Part shown: in pieces, positions 5,492-8,495 of the stretch | Layout of the letters: every line of letters begins with the position of its first letter | How positions within the stretch are numbered: position 1 is the stretch's first letter | Assembly (NCBI GenBank): GCA_030037185.1 | Contig: JASHRR010000186.1 | Location: 1 to 8,495 of the forward strand | Source of the DNA: Xanthobacteraceae bacterium | GTDB taxonomy: Bacteria > Pseudomonadota > Alphaproteobacteria > Rhizobiales > Xanthobacteraceae | DNA length: 8,495 bases | Direction of reading: 5' to 3' | Made by a program: the position numbers and the translations under genes | Notes under the pieces: model-generated | Database searches by the model: none | Seen by the model: the letters and a program-made list of their open reading frames with translations, nothing else | Told to the model about the DNA's origin: nothing

Positions 5492-6250
5492 CTACGGCCC
5501 TGCGCCGGTCATCGCCAAGAATGCCTCCTCGACAGTCGCAACACCGGCCGAGGCCACGAGTTTGCGTGGCGCGGCGTCAGCGAGCACTTTGCCTTTGTGC
5601 ATCACGATCACGCGATCGGCGTCGGCCACTTCGTCGCACAAGTGCGTTGCCCACAGCACCGCAACTGCCCGTTCGATCCGCATGGTCAACAACAATTTGA
5701 GGAGATCGGCGCGGCTTGCCGGGTCGAGCCCGACGGTTGGCTCGTCCATCAGCAGCACTCTCGGCTGGTGAAGGAGCGCACGTGCCAGCTCCACGCGTCG
5801 GCGATTTCCCCCGCTCAACTGGGAGGTCTTGTCGTGGGCGCGGTCGGCAAGCCCCAGGCGGGCCAGCTCCGCTTCAATTCGCGGCTTGGCGATGCTGTGG
5901 GCAATGCCATGCAGGCCGGCGTGAAACAGAAGGTTGGCGGTCACCGACAATTCGAGGTCGAGCGTCGGCTGCTGGAACACGATGCCGAGCCGCGCCAGTG
6001 CCGGCACGGCGTCCCGCGTCATATCGTGTCCCATCACCTCGATGCGCCCGGAATCGGGCACGAAAAGCCCGGAGAGAAGCTGGAAGAGGGTCGATTTGCC
6101 GGCCCCATTGGGACCAAGCAATGCGATGAACTCGCCGGGGCGCGCCACGAAGCTGACGCCGTTCACCGCCCGGATCGGCCCGTAGCTCTTTACGACGTTG
6201 TCCAACAGCAGGGCTGGCGCCGCAATTACGCCGGTGGAGCGATCGTCCAT
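5492..6250 (-). CDS. ABC transporter ATP-binding protein, PQQ-dependent alcohol system type
   Basis: The gene encodes 252 residues from ATG 6250. GGGAGG about 10 nt upstream supports this start over an in-frame ATG 45 nt earlier, since that extension would contain the ribosome-binding site. All ABC ATPase motifs are intact: Walker A GPNGAGKST (46-54), Q-loop FQQPTLD (92-98), signature LSGGN (145-149), Walker B VLLMDEP (165-171), D-loop GLDPAS (174-179) and the switch His in ATH (203). It is a single-domain cytoplasmic subunit of an ABC-2/drug-exporter-like type. The sequence style (SYG at the start, DLELSVTANLLFHAGLHG) and the divergent propeller and binding-protein genes fit the ATPase of the PQQ-associated ABC system described around 2-phenylethanol and similar alcohol degradation. 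The transported compound is not known. A permease gene is not directly downstream; that position holds the porin, which is unusual. Confidence 0.87.
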   Translation of the reverse strand: MDDRSTGVIAAPALLLDNVVKSYGPIRAVNGVSFVARPGEFIALLGPNGAGKSTLFQLLSGLFVPDSGRIEVMGHDMTRDAVPALARLGIVFQQPTLDLELSVTANLLFHAGLHGIAHSIAKPRIEAELARLGLADRAHDKTSQLSGGNRRRVELARALLHQPRVLLMDEPTVGLDPASRADLLKLLLTMRIERAVAVLWATHLCDEVADADRVIVMHKGKVLADAAPRKLVASAGVATVEEAFLAMTGAGP

Positions 6251-6461
6251 CAGCCGGTAACCTCCCATTGCGCGGCGGAATTGCATTGCAGGCAACGCGC
6301 CGCCGCGCTACCTGGAACCACGGGCGTCCCGCCCGCTCGTCAGCTCGGCCTGATACCGGCGGGACGTCCGCCCTTCCAGGTAGCGTGGGGCGCTTGCCCG
6401 GCCGCGTGGATAAGTCGTACGCTGGGAGCAATCGCCTTCGCAAGCAAAAGAGGAATCGTCC
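6251..6461. promoter_or_regulatory. Divergent control region between the ABC ATPase and propeller genes
   Basis: This 211-nt region must hold the promoters of both divergent units. Its centre is taken up by an 80-nt hairpin-forming palindrome (6306-6385). To the right, AAGAGGAA (about 6448-6455) is the ribosome-binding site for the GTG start of the propeller gene. No clear -35/-10 pair was found. Confidence 0.4.
6306..6385. repeat. 80-nt interrupted palindrome (long hairpin)
   Basis: The outer arms CGCTACCTGGAA (6306-6317) and TTCCAGGTAGCG (6374-6385) are a perfect 12-bp inverted pair. Inside, 6321-6333 pairs with 6358-6370 (13 pairs, one G-T), with GTCCCGCC/GGCGGGAC as its perfect core. Both stems share the same centre (6345.5), separated by a symmetric 3-nt internal loop, and the apex can fold further through TCAG/CTGA (6340-6343 with 6350-6353). 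A 25-pair coaxial structure like this is not accidental. There is no T tract and no coding capacity. It could be a dispersed palindromic (REP- or MITE-like) element, a leader RNA hairpin or a regulator site. Confidence 0.85.
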
Positions 6462-7451
6462 GTGCCCGTCCTACGCCTGCTATCGGCGCCGCTGTTGATT
6501 GTCATTTCCGTCGTCGCGCTATCCTCGGCAGGATGGGCCAAGGACACCGGCCTGGTCTTCGTAAGCAACGAAAAGACCAACAACATCATCGTTATCGATC
6601 CTAAGACCTACAAGGTTGTCAAGGATCTCAAGACGTCGCGTCGTCCGCGCGACATGCATTTCAGCGCCGACCACACCAAGCTCTATGTGGCCTGCGGCGA
6701 TGACGACGTGATCGATATCATCGACGTTGCCAAGCTCGAAGTGGTCGGCAAGCTGTCGACCGGAGCGAGCCCGGAGACCTTCGGCATCGACGAGTCGCGG
6801 CGCCGCATCTACGTGTCGAACGAGGAGGGCTCCTCCCTCTCGGTGATCGACATGGACCAGAACATCATTGTCCAGGAGGTGCCGACCGGCGCCGAGCCGG
6901 AGGGCGTGTTCGTCAGCGAAGACGGTCACCTCGTCTACGTGACCTCGGAGGTCGGCGATCTCGTCCACCTCATCGACGCCGATGCTGGCAACGTCGTTCA
7001 GGATGTCGTGGTCGGCACCAGGCCGCGCCGCTTCGCGGCGACGCCGGACGGCAAGGAATTATGGGTCTCGGCCGAGCTGTCCGGCGAAGTCTACATCATC
7101 GACCGGGAGAAATTCGTCGTCGAAAGCAAGATCGAGTTCCTGCCGCCGGGCATGCGCAAGACCGACGTGACGCCCGTCGACCTGCGCATCACCCGGGACG
7201 GCAAGACCGCGTATGTGACACTTGGCCACGCGGCTCACGTCGCCGTGGTCGATGTGCCGACCCGCAAAATCCTGGCCTACATCCTGGTCGGCAAGCGCTC
7301 TTGGGGGCTCGGCATGTCGCGTGACGAAAAGACGCTTTATGTCGCCAACGGCTTCGGCGATGACGTGACCGTGATTGATCTAAAGACTCGCAAGGCCACG
7401 GTGTCGATTCCGGTTGGCCGCATTCCATGGGGCGTAGTGATCGATGATTAG
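6462..7451 (+). CDS. PQQ-catabolism-associated YVTN-type beta-propeller protein, periplasmic
   Basis: The gene encodes 329 residues from a GTG start at 6462, placed six nt after AGAGGAA. Residues 1-26 are a signal peptide (PVLRLLSAPLLIVISVVALSS, cleavage after GWA). The mature protein is built of seven repeats of about 42 residues, each with an aromatic/Val-Val/Ala/Thr strand followed by a V-I-D strand: FVSNEKTNNIIVID, YVACGDDDVIDIID, YVSNEEGSSLSVID, YVTSEVGDLVHLID, WVSAELSGEVYIID, YVTLGHAAHVAVVD and YVANGFGDDVTVID. Each repeat ends in an [ST]G..P-type turn. Seven repeats of this type close into a seven-bladed propeller. Length and style match the propeller family that co-occurs with PQQ-dependent alcohol dehydrogenases. 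Its biochemical role is not established; it has no visible PQQ or haem motif. It overlaps the start of the next gene by 8 nt, so the two are probably co-translated. Confidence 0.9.
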   Translation: MPVLRLLSAPLLIVISVVALSSAGWAKDTGLVFVSNEKTNNIIVIDPKTYKVVKDLKTSRRPRDMHFSADHTKLYVACGDDDVIDIIDVAKLEVVGKLSTGASPETFGIDESRRRIYVSNEEGSSLSVIDMDQNIIVQEVPTGAEPEGVFVSEDGHLVYVTSEVGDLVHLIDADAGNVVQDVVVGTRPRRFAATPDGKELWVSAELSGEVYIIDREKFVVESKIEFLPPGMRKTDVTPVDLRITRDGKTAYVTLGHAAHVAVVDVPTRKILAYILVGKRSWGLGMSRDEKTLYVANGFGDDVTVIDLKTRKATVSIPVGRIPWGVVIDD

Positions 7452-8495
7452 ATTTTTTGCGCGGCGCCGGACGCTTAGGGTACCCACAGCGCAGGCCGCC
7501 GGCGAACGCCCGCGCCCGGCGGTGCGGAGCCGGTCGTGGTGCCGCGCCGAGGGCGCCTTTGCCGGTGCTACACTCGCGGCGCTGTTCGCCGTTTTCGCTT
7601 TCCTGGCGCCTGCCCATGCGCAGGCGCCGCCGCCGCGCCAACAGCTCTCGATCGGTTATGTGGAGATCGAAGGCGATCCACGCTACGAGCCCGTCCGCGG
7701 CTACGAACGCCTGGTGCTGAAAACCCGCGACCATCCGTTCACGGGCGCCCAGGTCGGCATCGACGAAGCCGCCGCGCTGGTGCGGGTGCTCAACACCCAG
7801 TTTGGGCTTGAACGCATCACAGTAAAATCGCCAGCTGAAGTCGCGCCCGCCGTCACAGCGGCGCTGGAGGGACGCGGGATCCACTTTTTCCTGATCGACG
7901 CGCCGGCGGAGGCTTTCAAGCCTCTGGCGGCTGCCACAAAAGGGCGCGATGTGCTTTTGTTCAACGTTTCGGCCGAAGATGACACTCTGCGCCGTGACCT
8001 CTGCGCGCGCGAATTCGTGCATGTCATTCCGAGCCTCGCCATGCGCATGGATGGGCTGATGCAATATCTGGCATCGCGCAAATGGCGCGATATCCTGGTC
8101 TTTGAGGGGCCGCTGCCCACCGACGCGGAGACCGCCCGGGCGTTCACCCGCTCGGCGCAAAAATTCGGAACCCGGATCGTCGCCGACCAGCATTTTAAGG
8201 CTGGAACCGACCCGCGTGAGCGCGAGCAGAACAATCCAGCGCTGCTGAGCGCTATTCGCGGCAACTACGACGTGGTCTTCGTCGCCGACGAGGCTTTTGA
8301 TTTCGCCCGCCAGGTGCCCTACCATACGGTGCTGCCGCGGCCCGTGGTGGGAAGCATCGATCTTGAATCGGTGGCATGGCACTGGACGTGGGAGCACAAC
8401 GGCGCGCCCCAGGTCAACTCCCGGTTCGAGAAGAAATCGGGTGGCCGCCGCATGGAGAGCGCCGACTGGGCCGTGTGGGTCGCCGTCAAGATGGT
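7444..8495 (+). CDS. Periplasmic substrate-binding-like protein of the PQQ-associated ABC system, 3' end outside window
   Basis: The frame is open for 350 complete codons from ATG 7444 to the right edge. The start overlaps the end of the propeller gene (ATGATTAG, 8-nt overlap), typical of translational coupling; GTG 7522 is an alternative without a good ribosome-binding site. About 38 Arg-rich residues precede the hydrophobic stretch GATLAALFAVFAFLAPAHAQA (residues 41-61), which looks like a signal peptide with cleavage near AHA/QA. The mature part begins LSIGYVEIEGDPRYEP, then GAQVGIDEAAALVRVLNTQF, IHFFLIDAPAEAFKPLA, RDVLLFNVSAEDDTLRRDLC and YDVVFVADEAFDFARQVPY. This order of alternating strands and helices is that of a type I periplasmic binding fold (as in leucine-binding proteins), and the sequence style matches the family found beside PQQ-dependent alcohol dehydrogenases. 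The ligand is unknown. It probably works with the ATPase encoded divergently. Confidence 0.87.
   Translation, partial: MIRFFARRRTLRVPTAQAAGERPRPAVRSRSWCRAEGAFAGATLAALFAVFAFLAPAHAQAPPPRQQLSIGYVEIEGDPRYEPVRGYERLVLKTRDHPFTGAQVGIDEAAALVRVLNTQFGLERITVKSPAEVAPAVTAALEGRGIHFFLIDAPAEAFKPLAAATKGRDVLLFNVSAEDDTLRRDLCAREFVHVIPSLAMRMDGLMQYLASRKWRDILVFEGPLPTDAETARAFTRSAQKFGTRIVADQHFKAGTDPREREQNNPALLSAIRGNYDVVFVADEAFDFARQVPYHTVLPRPVVGSIDLESVAWHWTWEHNGAPQVNSRFEKKSGGRRMESADWAVWVAVKM

Noticed and set aside
5597..6604. Plus-strand open frame of 335 codons over the ABC ATPase and palindrome
   Set aside because: The opposite strand carries an ABC ATPase with every catalytic motif intact, and this frame also overlaps the start of the propeller gene.
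7189..8397. Long minus-strand open frame (402 codons)
   Set aside because: It is antisense to the end of the propeller gene and the binding-protein gene, both clearly coding by motif. Its translation is rich in Arg, His and Gly without domain features, as expected for the shadow of GC-rich coding DNA.
1..8495. CRISPR arrays, tRNA/rRNA genes, transposases or integrases
   Set aside because: No regularly spaced repeats, tRNA-like cloverleaf, rRNA-like sequence or mobile-element protein was seen on either strand.

Overview
The window looks like chromosomal DNA from a high-GC alphaproteobacterium, most likely Hyphomicrobiales (Bradyrhizobium/Rhodopseudomonas-like). The grounds are the GC-rich coding sequence, a porin of the type common in that order, several small Sec-exported proteins, and a set of genes tied to periplasmic PQQ-dependent alcohol oxidation. 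No rRNA, tRNA, CRISPR array, transposase or integrase was seen.

Layout. (1) 1-833, minus strand: the first 89 codons of a PQQ-dependent (quinoprotein) dehydrogenase cut by the left edge, preceded by a small exported protein of unknown function (483-833) with an EF-hand-like loop. (2) 834-1052: a divergent intergenic region with short palindromes. (3) 1053-3091, plus strand: a compact three-gene membrane operon made of a MotA/TolQ/ExbB-type channel protein, a single-pass protein with a periplasmic beta-rich domain, and a two-pass protein with a soluble tail. This is the best candidate here for an undescribed system. (4) 3319-3576, plus: a small secreted protein, then a 12-bp direct repeat and a strong bidirectional intrinsic terminator (3635-3670). 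(5) 3691-5220, minus: an outer-membrane porin with a probable promoter at 5261-5289. (6) 5492-6250, minus: an ABC ATPase of the PQQ-alcohol system type. (7) 6251-6461: a divergent intergenic region carrying an 80-nt near-perfect interrupted palindrome. (8) 6462-8495, plus: a seven-repeat YVTN-type beta-propeller protein overlapping a periplasmic ABC substrate-binding-like protein that runs off the right edge.

How the genes fit together. The quinoprotein dehydrogenase, propeller protein, substrate-binding protein and ABC ATPase match the set that recurs around PQQ-dependent alcohol catabolism (propeller, binding protein, ATPase, permease). The porin could supply substrate passage across the outer membrane. 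The three-gene TolQ-like operon has no obvious role in alcohol oxidation and may be an independent envelope complex. The permease, cytochrome c and CXXCW partners usually found with this set are not in the window. Both the left-edge dehydrogenase and the right-edge binding protein are open at the window boundary.
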